In this document: positions 44,060 through 51,397 of the stretch, one piece after another
Position numbering within the stretch: position 1 is the stretch's first letter
How the letters are laid out: every line of letters begins with the position of its first letter
Source: Aquibium microcysteis
GTDB taxonomy: Bacteria > Pseudomonadota > Alphaproteobacteria > Rhizobiales > Rhizobiaceae
NCBI RefSeq assembly: GCF_014495845.1
Contig: NZ_CP061080.1
Span: 4,950,001 to 5,014,000, forward strand
Length of the DNA stretch: 64,000 nt
Direction of reading: 5' to 3'
Made by a program: the position numbers and the translations under genes
The notes under the pieces: generated by a model
What the model saw: the letters and a program-made list of their open reading frames with translations, nothing else
The model's database searches: none
What the model was told of the DNA's origin: nothing

Positions 44060-44707
44060 TCAGGCCTCCGTGTCGGGCTGCCGCGACGGATGCGCGGCTG
44101 CGAAGGCCGGCAGCGCCTCGCATTCCGCCCGCACCGCGCGCAGATGCGGCATCGCGCCGAGATCGACGCCGAAACGGTCGGCCGAGAACAGCTGCGGCAC
44201 CAGGCAGACGTCGGCGAGCCCCGGCGTCTCGCCGAAGCAGAACCGGTGTTCGCCGCCCCGCGCCACCAGCGCCTCGCAGGCGGCGAGCCCGTCCGAGAGC
44301 CACCGCCGGCACCAGGCTTCCACACCGGCCTGGTCCTGCCCGTACTCCGTGCGCAGGTATTGCAGCACCCGCAGATTCTGCAGCGGATGGATGTCGCAGC
44401 AGATGACGTCGGCGAAGGCGCGGACCCGCGCGCGGCCGGCCGGATCGGCCGGCAGAAGCGGTGCCTCCGGCACCGTCTCGTCCAGCCACTCCAGGATGGC
44501 GAGCGACTGCGTCAGCACGTCGCCGCCGTCGGTCACCAGCGAGGGAACCAGCCCCTGCGGGTTCACGGACCGATAGGCCTCCTGCTTCTGCTGCCCGCCG
44601 TCGCGGGTGAGGTGGATCGGGATGAAATCCGGCGAAAGCCCCTTCAGCCCGAACGCGATCCGCAGCCGGTAGGCCGCCGAGGAGCGGAAATAGCCGTAAT
44701 ACTTCAT
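44060..44707 (-). CDS. maiA: Maleylacetoacetate/maleylpyruvate isomerase (zeta-class GST)
   Basis: 215 residues. N-terminal thioredoxin-fold begins MKYYGYFRSSAAYRLRIAFG, with the zeta-class SSxxxR glutathione motif; the GST C-terminal helices follow from about 90. Isomerises the cis ring-cleavage product of homogentisate or gentisate to the trans form for the hydrolase encoded just upstream. Overlaps that gene by an ATGA, so they are co-translated. Confidence 0.9.
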   Translation of the reverse strand: MKYYGYFRSSAAYRLRIAFGLKGLSPDFIPIHLTRDGGQQKQEAYRSVNPQGLVPSLVTDGGDVLTQSLAILEWLDETVPEAPLLPADPAGRARVRAFADVICCDIHPLQNLRVLQYLRTEYGQDQAGVEAWCRRWLSDGLAACEALVARGGEHRFCFGETPGLADVCLVPQLFSADRFGVDLGAMPHLRAVRAECEALPAFAAAHPSRQPDTEA

Positions 44708-45399
44708 TGCGCGGCTCCGATGACGAGGTCCACCGGCGCCAGCCCGTCGATCTCCCCATGGATGACGTCGCCGGCCACCACCGGCCCCACGCCGGCCGGC
44801 GTGCCGGTGTAGATCAGGTCGCCCGGCGCGAGATGATAGAAGCGCGACAGGTGCACCACCAGCTCGACCGGCGACCAGACGAGGTCGGCCAGACGCGCGT
44901 CCTGCTTGGTCTCGCCGTTGACGGAAAGCATGATGCGCTGCGGTCCCGCTGCGCCGAAGGCTGCCGCAGGCGTCAGCGGCGCGATCACGGCCGACTGCTC
45001 GAAGTTCTTGCCCAGGTCCCACGGGCGCTGCTTGGCGCGGGAGGACAGCTGCAGGTCGCGGCGGGTCATGTCGAGCCCGCAGCCATAGCCCCAGATCGCG
45101 GCGGCCGCCTCGTCGTCCGTCGCCCGGAACGCCGGAGCGCCGATCGCGATCACGAACTCCATCTCGTAGTGGTAGTTCTCGGTGCCTGGCGGGTAGGGGA
45201 TCGTTGCTCCCGTGTGCACGATCGCCTGCGCGTCTTTCAGGAAATAGAACGGCGCCTCGCGGTCCACCTCATAGCCCATCTCCTTGGCATGTTCGGCATA
45301 GTTGCGGCCCACGCAGAAGATGCGGTGGACCGGATAGAGCGCGCCGTCGGCGGTCGGCACGGTCGGATAGTCGGGAGAGCTGAACAGGCGTTGCGGCAT
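44704..45399 (-). CDS. Fumarylacetoacetate/fumarylpyruvate hydrolase family protein
   Basis: 231 residues from the ATG at 45399. FAH fold: RIFCVGRNYAEHAKEMGYEV, then metal-ligand region YHYEMEFVIAIG, GCGLDMTRRDLQ and DLIYTGTPAGVGPV. The short single-domain form matches fumarylpyruvate hydrolases (gentisate pathway) better than the two-domain fumarylacetoacetase of tyrosine breakdown. With the adjacent isomerase it would finish an aromatic ring-cleavage route, but no gentisate or homogentisate dioxygenase is in the window. Confidence 0.88.
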   Translation of the reverse strand: MPQRLFSSPDYPTVPTADGALYPVHRIFCVGRNYAEHAKEMGYEVDREAPFYFLKDAQAIVHTGATIPYPPGTENYHYEMEFVIAIGAPAFRATDDEAAAAIWGYGCGLDMTRRDLQLSSRAKQRPWDLGKNFEQSAVIAPLTPAAAFGAAGPQRIMLSVNGETKQDARLADLVWSPVELVVHLSRFYHLAPGDLIYTGTPAGVGPVVAGDVIHGEIDGLAPVDLVIGAAQ

Positions 45400-45735
45400 T
45401 TCGGAGTCTTTCCAGTCGGGTATGGGTGGTGGTCGGCAGGCGGGCATCCGTGCCGCGAAACGGCCGCGCACGGCTTCCGCCGTCAGGGGCGTGCGGGCAG
45501 AATGTGTCGGGACGTGGAGACGGGATGCACCTCCTTGCATCGTCGGCAGGACCCGTTGCCGTCGAGATGGCTGCGGAACCCGTATGATATGTATGCTTAC
45601 GATCCGGAAGCGCGTCAATGCCGGGTCGGACGCGCCGGCCCGCTCGCGGGCATGCTATGGCTGCCGCGGACGCGCGACGTCCGGCCGGATAGGCGGCGGT
45701 CCGCACCGGGGAAGCCGCGCCAGTCAGGAGGGGAA
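45400..45735. other. Divergent regulatory region between FAH and the hydroxy-acid dehydrogenase
   Basis: 336 bases between two divergent starts, no credible gene. It contains an AT-richer patch at 45581-45600 with TATGAT (45583-45588), a good -10-like hexamer on the plus strand, but no -35 at the right distance. AGGAGGGG at 45727-45734 is the ribosome site of the dehydrogenase. Confidence 0.45.
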
Positions 45736-46893
45736 ATGACCGCCCAGCACGTCTCTGTCGCCGATTTCCGCAGGAGCGCCGCGCGCCGCCTGCCGCGCTT
45801 CGTCTTCGACTATCTGGAGGGCGGAGCCGGGTCCGAGGCCGGCCTGAAGCGCAACCGCGAAGCCTATGGCGAATTCGGCTTCCTGCCGCGCCGCCTCGTC
45901 GACGTCAGCCGTCCGTCCACGGCCGTGTCGCTCTGGGGCCGGTCGCATGCCATGCCCGTCTACCTGTCGCCCACCGGGCTGAACGGAATGCTTCGGCATG
46001 ACGGCGACGCGATGCTCGCCCGTGCGGCGGCGCGGGCCGGCATCCCCTTCGCCCTGTCCACGGCCGCCAACATGAGCATCGAGGACGCCGCGCGGGCCGG
46101 CGACGGCGAGAAGTGGTTCCAGCTCTACGTCATCCAGCGCGATCTCGCCCGGTCGCTGGTCGAACGCGCGCTCGCCGCCGACTACGCCGCCCTGATCCTC
46201 ACCGTCGACGTGCCGGTCAACGGCTATCGCGAGCGGGACATCCGCAACGGCTTTTCCGTCCCCGTGAAAGTCACGCCGAAGCTGGTCCTCGACGGCGCGC
46301 TGCGGCCGGGCTGGAGCCTCGCCTACTTGCGCAACGGCGCGCCGCGGATGCGCAACATGGAGGCCGACGGCGCCATGAACCTCGAGGCGCAGGCGGCCCT
46401 GCTCAGCCGCCGCATGGATGCCGGCTTCGATTTCGAGGCGCTCAGATGGCTGCGTGATCTCTGGCCCCGACCGCTGATCGTCAAGGGGCTGCTGCGCGCC
46501 GACGACGCGGCCGCCTGCGCCGCCATCGGCGTCGACGCGGTCGTGATGTCCAACCATGGCGGCCGGCAGGTCGACGGTGCGGTCACCGGCTTCGAGACGG
46601 TCGAGGCGGCCGCTGCACGGCTCGACATTCCGGTCTTCTTCGACGGCGGCATCCGCTGCGGCGAGGAGGTGATCAAGGGCCTCTGTCTCGGCGCGCGGAT
46701 GGCAGGCCTCGGCCGCGCCGCGCTCTACGCCCTGGCTGCCGATGGCGAGGCCGGCGTCGACCGGTGCCTTTCCTTGTTCAGGGACGATCTGACCCGAACG
46801 CTGGTCCTGCTCGGCGCGCCGGATCTTTCCGCTCTCGGCCCCGACCTTCTGGCACGGCGCGCAAGCCAGGCAACCGACCGATCCTGGGGCTGA
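45736..46893 (+). CDS. FMN-dependent alpha-hydroxy-acid dehydrogenase (LldD/MdlB-like)
   Basis: 385 residues, start ATG at 45736 right after AGGAGGGGAA. TIM-barrel flavoprotein: FDYLEGGAGSEAGLKRNR near 25, PVYLSPTGLNGM, ILTVDVPVNGYRERD, PLIVKGLL (FMN Lys), and the active-site SNHGGRQVDGA, followed by FFDGGIRCGEEVIKGLCLGA. Oxidises an L-2-hydroxy acid such as lactate or mandelate and passes electrons to the membrane chain or oxygen; the insertion typical of membrane-targeted members is short. Divergent from the ring-cleavage pair. Confidence 0.9.
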   Translation: MTAQHVSVADFRRSAARRLPRFVFDYLEGGAGSEAGLKRNREAYGEFGFLPRRLVDVSRPSTAVSLWGRSHAMPVYLSPTGLNGMLRHDGDAMLARAAARAGIPFALSTAANMSIEDAARAGDGEKWFQLYVIQRDLARSLVERALAADYAALILTVDVPVNGYRERDIRNGFSVPVKVTPKLVLDGALRPGWSLAYLRNGAPRMRNMEADGAMNLEAQAALLSRRMDAGFDFEALRWLRDLWPRPLIVKGLLRADDAAACAAIGVDAVVMSNHGGRQVDGAVTGFETVEAAAARLDIPVFFDGGIRCGEEVIKGLCLGARMAGLGRAALYALAADGEAGVDRCLSLFRDDLTRTLVLLGAPDLSALGPDLLARRASQATDRSWG

Positions 46894-46923
46894 CGCGGCT
46901 CGCGCCGCCCGGCCGCCACGGTC

Positions 46924-48411
46924 TCAGCCCGCTGCGGCAGCGGCCCGCGGCGTGAGGCGCGTCCACGCCTCCGCCGCGCCGGCCGGCGTCCCCCGGCGCG
47001 CCGAGGCCGACTTGCGGGCGAACACGCTCCCGATGCCGATCAGCACGGCCTGCCCCGCGCCGGCCGCTGCGGCGACAGCGGGCAGCCCGGCGAGGTCGGT
47101 CCGGTGGATCGCCTCGCCGGTCCGGCCGATGTCCATCCCGACGACGGCCGGCGTGTCGGCCGGCATGCCGTGCGCCATCAGGGTTGCGGAGATCGATGCC
47201 GCCGTGCGGCCGCCCATGTAGAAGATCGTCGTCGCCGTCCGGTCCGCGATCGCGCGCCAGTCGACGTCCCGGGGAAGCCCGCCGGACTTCGAATGGCCGG
47301 TGACGAAGCGCACCGACTGCGCGTGGTCGCGATGCGTCAGCGAGACGCCGAGCCTCGCCGCCATCGCCAGCCCCGCGGTCACGCCCGGCACCACGTCGTA
47401 GCCGATGCCTTCCGCTTCCAGAGCCGCGATCTCCTCGCCGGCGCGGCCGAAGATCATCGGATCCCCGGATTTCAGCCGCACCACCCGCCGCCCGGCTTTC
47501 GCCAGCGAGATCATCATGTCGTTGATCTCGTGCTGCTTGCAGCCCGGGCGGCCGGCCCGTTTCCCCACGAGGATGCGCTTGGCTTCGCGCCGCGCGAGCT
47601 CGAGCACCTCGTCGGACACGAGATCGTCGAACAGGACGACGTCGGCGGCCTGCAGCGCGCGCACGGCCTTCAGCGTCAGCAGTTCGCCGTCGCCCGGACC
47701 GGCGCCGACGAAGCTGACATGGCCGCGGCGGTCGCCGTCCGTGGCAGCGCTGAACAGCGCATCGGCGGCCTGCGCATCGGGTGCAGGTCCGAAGGCGCGG
47801 TCGACGAAGCGCTCCCAGAACGCCCGCCGCGCCGGCCCCGGCTGCCAGCTCTGGGCGACGCGGTCGCGCAGGCGCAGGGCGAGCGCCGCCCAGGCGGCGA
47901 GCGACGGCGGCAGCAGCGTCTCGATGCGTCGGCGGATGGCCTGGCCGAGGATCGGCGCCGCGCCGGACGTGGAGATGCCCACCACCACCGGCGATCGGTT
48001 GACGATGGTGCCGAACTGGAACTGGCAATGGTCGGGCCGGTCGATGACGTTGCAGGGGACGCCCGCGGCACGCGCCGCCATGGCGAAGGCCGTGGCGTCC
48101 TCGTCCGAGCCCGCATCCGCGATGGCGACGGCGGCATCGGCCAGATCGCCCGCCCGCCAGACGCGCGCCGAAAGCGTCAGCGTCGGCTCGCGTGCGGTCA
48201 GCGCCGCCATCTCCTTGCCGAGGCTCTCCGGTGCTGCGAAGACCTCGACCTCCGCGCCCGCCGCGCAGAGCAGCTCCGCCTTCCAGGCCGCCGCCGCACT
48301 GCCGCCGGCCACCACCGCGCGCTTCCCCGCGAGGTCGAGGAAGACCGGCAGGACGCTCAGCGCCCCGATGCGCGAGGGGGTGTCATTCCGCGGCCTGGAG
48401 ACGGGCGTCAT
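46924..48411 (-). CDS. cysG: Siroheme synthase (trifunctional CysG)
   Basis: 495 residues. The N-terminal half (about 18-220) is the precorrin-2 dehydrogenase/sirohydrochlorin ferrochelatase with LPVFLDLAGKRAVVAGGSAA. The C-terminal half (about 230-475) is uroporphyrinogen-III C-methyltransferase with GAGPGDGELLTLKAVRAL, DLVSDEVLELARRE and VRLKSGDPMIFGRAGEE. Makes the siroheme needed by NirB, which explains its place as the last gene of the nitrate operon. The assumed ATG overlaps nasA by 29 bases; a later start is conceivable. Confidence 0.95.
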   Translation of the reverse strand: MTPVSRPRNDTPSRIGALSVLPVFLDLAGKRAVVAGGSAAAAWKAELLCAAGAEVEVFAAPESLGKEMAALTAREPTLTLSARVWRAGDLADAAVAIADAGSDEDATAFAMAARAAGVPCNVIDRPDHCQFQFGTIVNRSPVVVGISTSGAAPILGQAIRRRIETLLPPSLAAWAALALRLRDRVAQSWQPGPARRAFWERFVDRAFGPAPDAQAADALFSAATDGDRRGHVSFVGAGPGDGELLTLKAVRALQAADVVLFDDLVSDEVLELARREAKRILVGKRAGRPGCKQHEINDMMISLAKAGRRVVRLKSGDPMIFGRAGEEIAALEAEGIGYDVVPGVTAGLAMAARLGVSLTHRDHAQSVRFVTGHSKSGGLPRDVDWRAIADRTATTIFYMGGRTAASISATLMAHGMPADTPAVVGMDIGRTGEAIHRTDLAGLPAVAAAAGAGQAVLIGIGSVFARKSASARRGTPAGAAEAWTRLTPRAAAAAG

Positions 48412-51058
48412 CGATGATGGTCCTGATTTCGGAGCGGCACGAGCCGCAATTGGTGCCCGCGCGGGTGGCGTCGCCGACCGCTTCGAGACTGCGGCAGCCG
48501 CCCGCCACCGCCGCGGCGATCTGGTCGACGCCGACCGTGTGGCAGGAGCAGACGATGCGGCCGACGGCCGGCATCGGCACCGGCGAGCGGCCCGACAGCA
48601 GCGCCATGCGCTCGGTCGGTCGCAGCGGTGCGCGCGAGGCGAGCAGCGACACCAGCCAGTCGCGCGCAGGCACCTGGCCCGGCGGCGCGACCAGCAGCGC
48701 CTCCGCGAGCGCGCCGACGGGATCCAGCATCGCCGCGCGGTAGGTCAGGCCGCGCCGGTCGGTATATTCCACCAGCTGGTCCCGCGCGACCGCACCGAGC
48801 AGGCTCCGCGCCAGGAGGATGCCCTGGTCCGGCGTCTCCGTCCCGCACAGCTCGTAGACCCAGCCGCCCTCGACTGGCCTGCGGCTCCAGTGGACGAAGC
48901 CGGTCGGCCGCAGGTCGCGGCGGGTCATCAGCACGCCGGTCCAGGCCACCGCCTCGCGGCGGATCGCGACCGGCACGTTCTTCAGTCCCGGCTGGCCGGA
49001 ATGAGGGTCGGTCAGCGGCGAGGAGAGCGAACCCGCGCCGGACTGCGCGGCGAACGACCCGCTCCAGTGCATCGGCAGGAAGGCGGTGCCCGGCTTCTGG
49101 CCCTTCGACAGCCCGACCCGGGCGCGCGCGAAGCCGTGGCGGCTCGAGACAAGCGCCAGGTCGCCCTCGGCCAGCCCCTGCCGGGCGGCGTCCTCCGGTG
49201 CCATCTCGACCACCGGCTCGGGCGCGTTCGCCATCAGCCGGGGGACCCTGCCGGTGCGCGTCATCGTGTGCCACTGGTCGCGCGCGCGGCCGGTGTTGAG
49301 CGCGATCGGTCGCGCCGCGTCGACGGCCGGCGCAAGTCCTTCCTGGCGAACGGCCACGAAGCGCGCCCGCCCGTCGGGCGTCGGGAACCGGCCGCCGCCG
49401 AGCAAGCGCTGCGAAGCCTCGCCCCGTCGGGGCTGCGGCCAGTGCGCCGGCGCGAACCGCTCGTAGTCCGCATCACCCATGGTGGCGAGCGCCCCGATGT
49501 CGAACAGCCGGCCGCCGTCGTTCTCGAAGGCGGAGAGCGTGGCATGCTCGCGGAAGATCGCCGCCGGTCCGTCGAAGCCGAACGCCTCGCCGAACCCCAT
49601 CCGCTGCGCGACGTCGCAGACGATCCGCCAGTCCGGCCGCGCGTCTCCCGGGGGCGCCATGAACGACCGCTGGCGCGACATCCGCCGCTCGGAATTCGTC
49701 ACCATGCCGCTCTTCTCGCCCCAGGCGGCGGCAGGCAGCAGCACGTCGGCATGGCGCGTCGTGTCGGTGCGGGTCACGTCGGAGACCACGACGAAGTCGC
49801 AGGCCCGCAGCGCGGCCCGCACCCGGCCGGCATCCGGCATCGACACGGCCGGATTGGTGCCCATGATCCACAGCGCCCTGACCCGACCGTCGCCGACGGC
49901 GCGGAACAGGTCGACCGCCTTCAGCCCCGGCCTTCTTGCGATGGACGGCGCATTCCAGAACCGGGCGACGCGGTCGACGTCGTCCGGGACGTCGAAGCCC
50001 ATATGCGCGGCGAGCTGGTTGGCGAGCCCGCCCACCTCGCGGCCGCCCATGGCGTTCGGCTGACCGGTCACCGAGAGCGGCCCCATGCCGGGCCGGCCGA
50101 TGCGACCCGTCGCCAGATGGCAGTTGACGATGGCGTTGACCTTGTCGGTGCCCTGCGTCGACTGGTTGACGCCCTGGCTGTAGACCGTGACGCTGCGCTC
50201 CGTGGCGGCGAAGAGATCGTAGAACAGGCGCAGATCCACTTCCGCGACGCCGCAGGCGGTCGCCACCGCGGCCGTCGATGGCGCATCCGCGCGGGCGGCC
50301 ACGACCGCCTCGGCGAACCCTGCCGTCGAGGCTGTGACGAAGCCGCGATCTACCGCGCCGGCGCGTTCCAGATGCGCCAGCAGGCCGTTGAACAGCGTCA
50401 AGTCCGTGCCCGGATCGATCGCCAGATGCAGGTCGCAGTCGTCGGCCGTCGCCGTGCGGCGCGGGTCGACGACCACGATCCGCGTGCCGCGCGTGTGGCG
50501 CGCCGCAAGCAGCCGCTGGTGCAGGATCGGATGGCACCAGGCGAGGTTCGAGCCGGTGAGCACCACGAGTTCGGCCTGCTCCAGGTCCGCGTACACCCCC
50601 GGCACGATGTCCTCGCCGAAGGCGCGCCGGTGCCCTGCCACCGACGAGGCCATGCAGAGGCGCGAATTGGTGTCGATGTTGCCCGAGCCGATGAAGCCCT
50701 TCATCAGCTTGTTGGCGACGTAGTAATCCTCGGTCAGCAGCTGCCCGGACACATAGAAGGCCACCGAATCGGGACCGTGCGTCGCGATGGTCTGCTCGAA
50801 GCGGCGCGCCACCAGGTCGAGAGCCTCGTCCCACGACGCCTGCCGTCCGCCGATCTCGGGCGCGAGCAGCCGCCCGTCGAGCCCCGTCGTCTCGCCGAGC
50901 GCCGCGCCCTTGGAGCAGAGCCGGCCGAAATTCGCCGGATGGTCCGCGTCGCCGCGTACGGTCACCGCGCCGTCGTCGGCGACGTTTGCCACGACGCCGC
51001 AGCCGACGCCGCAATAGGGGCAGGCCGTCCGCACCCCGGTCGCCGGCGCGTCCCCCAT
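48383..51058 (-). CDS. nasA: Assimilatory nitrate reductase catalytic subunit with C-terminal [2Fe-2S] domain
   Basis: 891 residues. A [4Fe-4S] motif CPYCGVGCG near residue 13 with the fourth Cys in GRLCSKG; molybdopterin-guanine-dinucleotide domains through about 700 (SGQLLTEDYYVANKLMKGFI, GSNLAWCHPI, MGTNPAVSMPD), the MGD-binding C-terminal barrel, and at about 835-885 a BFD-like [2Fe-2S] domain (CSCHTVG...TNCGSCRSEI). Cytoplasmic, reduces nitrate to nitrite. The ATG at 51058 follows nirD by five bases; a GTG at 51067 overlapping the nirD stop is an alternative. Confidence 0.96.
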   Translation of the reverse strand: MGDAPATGVRTACPYCGVGCGVVANVADDGAVTVRGDADHPANFGRLCSKGAALGETTGLDGRLLAPEIGGRQASWDEALDLVARRFEQTIATHGPDSVAFYVSGQLLTEDYYVANKLMKGFIGSGNIDTNSRLCMASSVAGHRRAFGEDIVPGVYADLEQAELVVLTGSNLAWCHPILHQRLLAARHTRGTRIVVVDPRRTATADDCDLHLAIDPGTDLTLFNGLLAHLERAGAVDRGFVTASTAGFAEAVVAARADAPSTAAVATACGVAEVDLRLFYDLFAATERSVTVYSQGVNQSTQGTDKVNAIVNCHLATGRIGRPGMGPLSVTGQPNAMGGREVGGLANQLAAHMGFDVPDDVDRVARFWNAPSIARRPGLKAVDLFRAVGDGRVRALWIMGTNPAVSMPDAGRVRAALRACDFVVVSDVTRTDTTRHADVLLPAAAWGEKSGMVTNSERRMSRQRSFMAPPGDARPDWRIVCDVAQRMGFGEAFGFDGPAAIFREHATLSAFENDGGRLFDIGALATMGDADYERFAPAHWPQPRRGEASQRLLGGGRFPTPDGRARFVAVRQEGLAPAVDAARPIALNTGRARDQWHTMTRTGRVPRLMANAPEPVVEMAPEDAARQGLAEGDLALVSSRHGFARARVGLSKGQKPGTAFLPMHWSGSFAAQSGAGSLSSPLTDPHSGQPGLKNVPVAIRREAVAWTGVLMTRRDLRPTGFVHWSRRPVEGGWVYELCGTETPDQGILLARSLLGAVARDQLVEYTDRRGLTYRAAMLDPVGALAEALLVAPPGQVPARDWLVSLLASRAPLRPTERMALLSGRSPVPMPAVGRIVCSCHTVGVDQIAAAVAGGCRSLEAVGDATRAGTNCGSCRSEIRTIIDDARLQAAE

Positions 51059-51063
51059 CGCGG

Positions 51064-51393
51064 TCACTCGGCCGCCATGAGCGCGAGATCGAGGCCGAGC
51101 GCGATCCGCCGGTCGATCACCCGGACCGGGATGGTCTTCACCGCGCCCTCGTCGGCACCCTGCGCCAGCCCGGTCTCCAGCGAGAACACCCAGTTGTGCA
51201 GCGGGCAGGTCACGGCCGTGCCGTGCACGATCCCTTCGCTCAGCGGTCCGCCGCGATGCGGACAATGATCCTCGATCGCATAGATCCGGTCGTCGACGGT
51301 GCGAAACACGCCGATCCTGCCCTGCGGCGTCGCCACGCACCGCGCGCCGCGCGGCGGAATGTCGTCGATCGTGCCGATGTCGTGCCACTTCAT
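51064..51393 (-). CDS. nirD: Nitrite reductase (NADH) small subunit
   Basis: 109 residues with a Rieske-type fold: CPHRGGPLSEGIVHG and CPLHNWVFSLETG supply the Cys-His pairs. Works with NirB in ammonium-forming nitrite reduction. Lies 4 bases after nirB and 5 before nasA, clearly in the same operon. Confidence 0.95.
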   Translation of the reverse strand: MKWHDIGTIDDIPPRGARCVATPQGRIGVFRTVDDRIYAIEDHCPHRGGPLSEGIVHGTAVTCPLHNWVFSLETGLAQGADEGAVKTIPVRVIDRRIALGLDLALMAAE

Positions 51394-51397
51394 CGCG

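Noticed and set aside
47405..51268. Very long plus-strand open frame (over 1,200 codons) opposite nasA, cysG and nirD
   Set aside because: Antisense shadow caused by high GC and few stop codons; the minus strand holds complete, motif-bearing enzymes.
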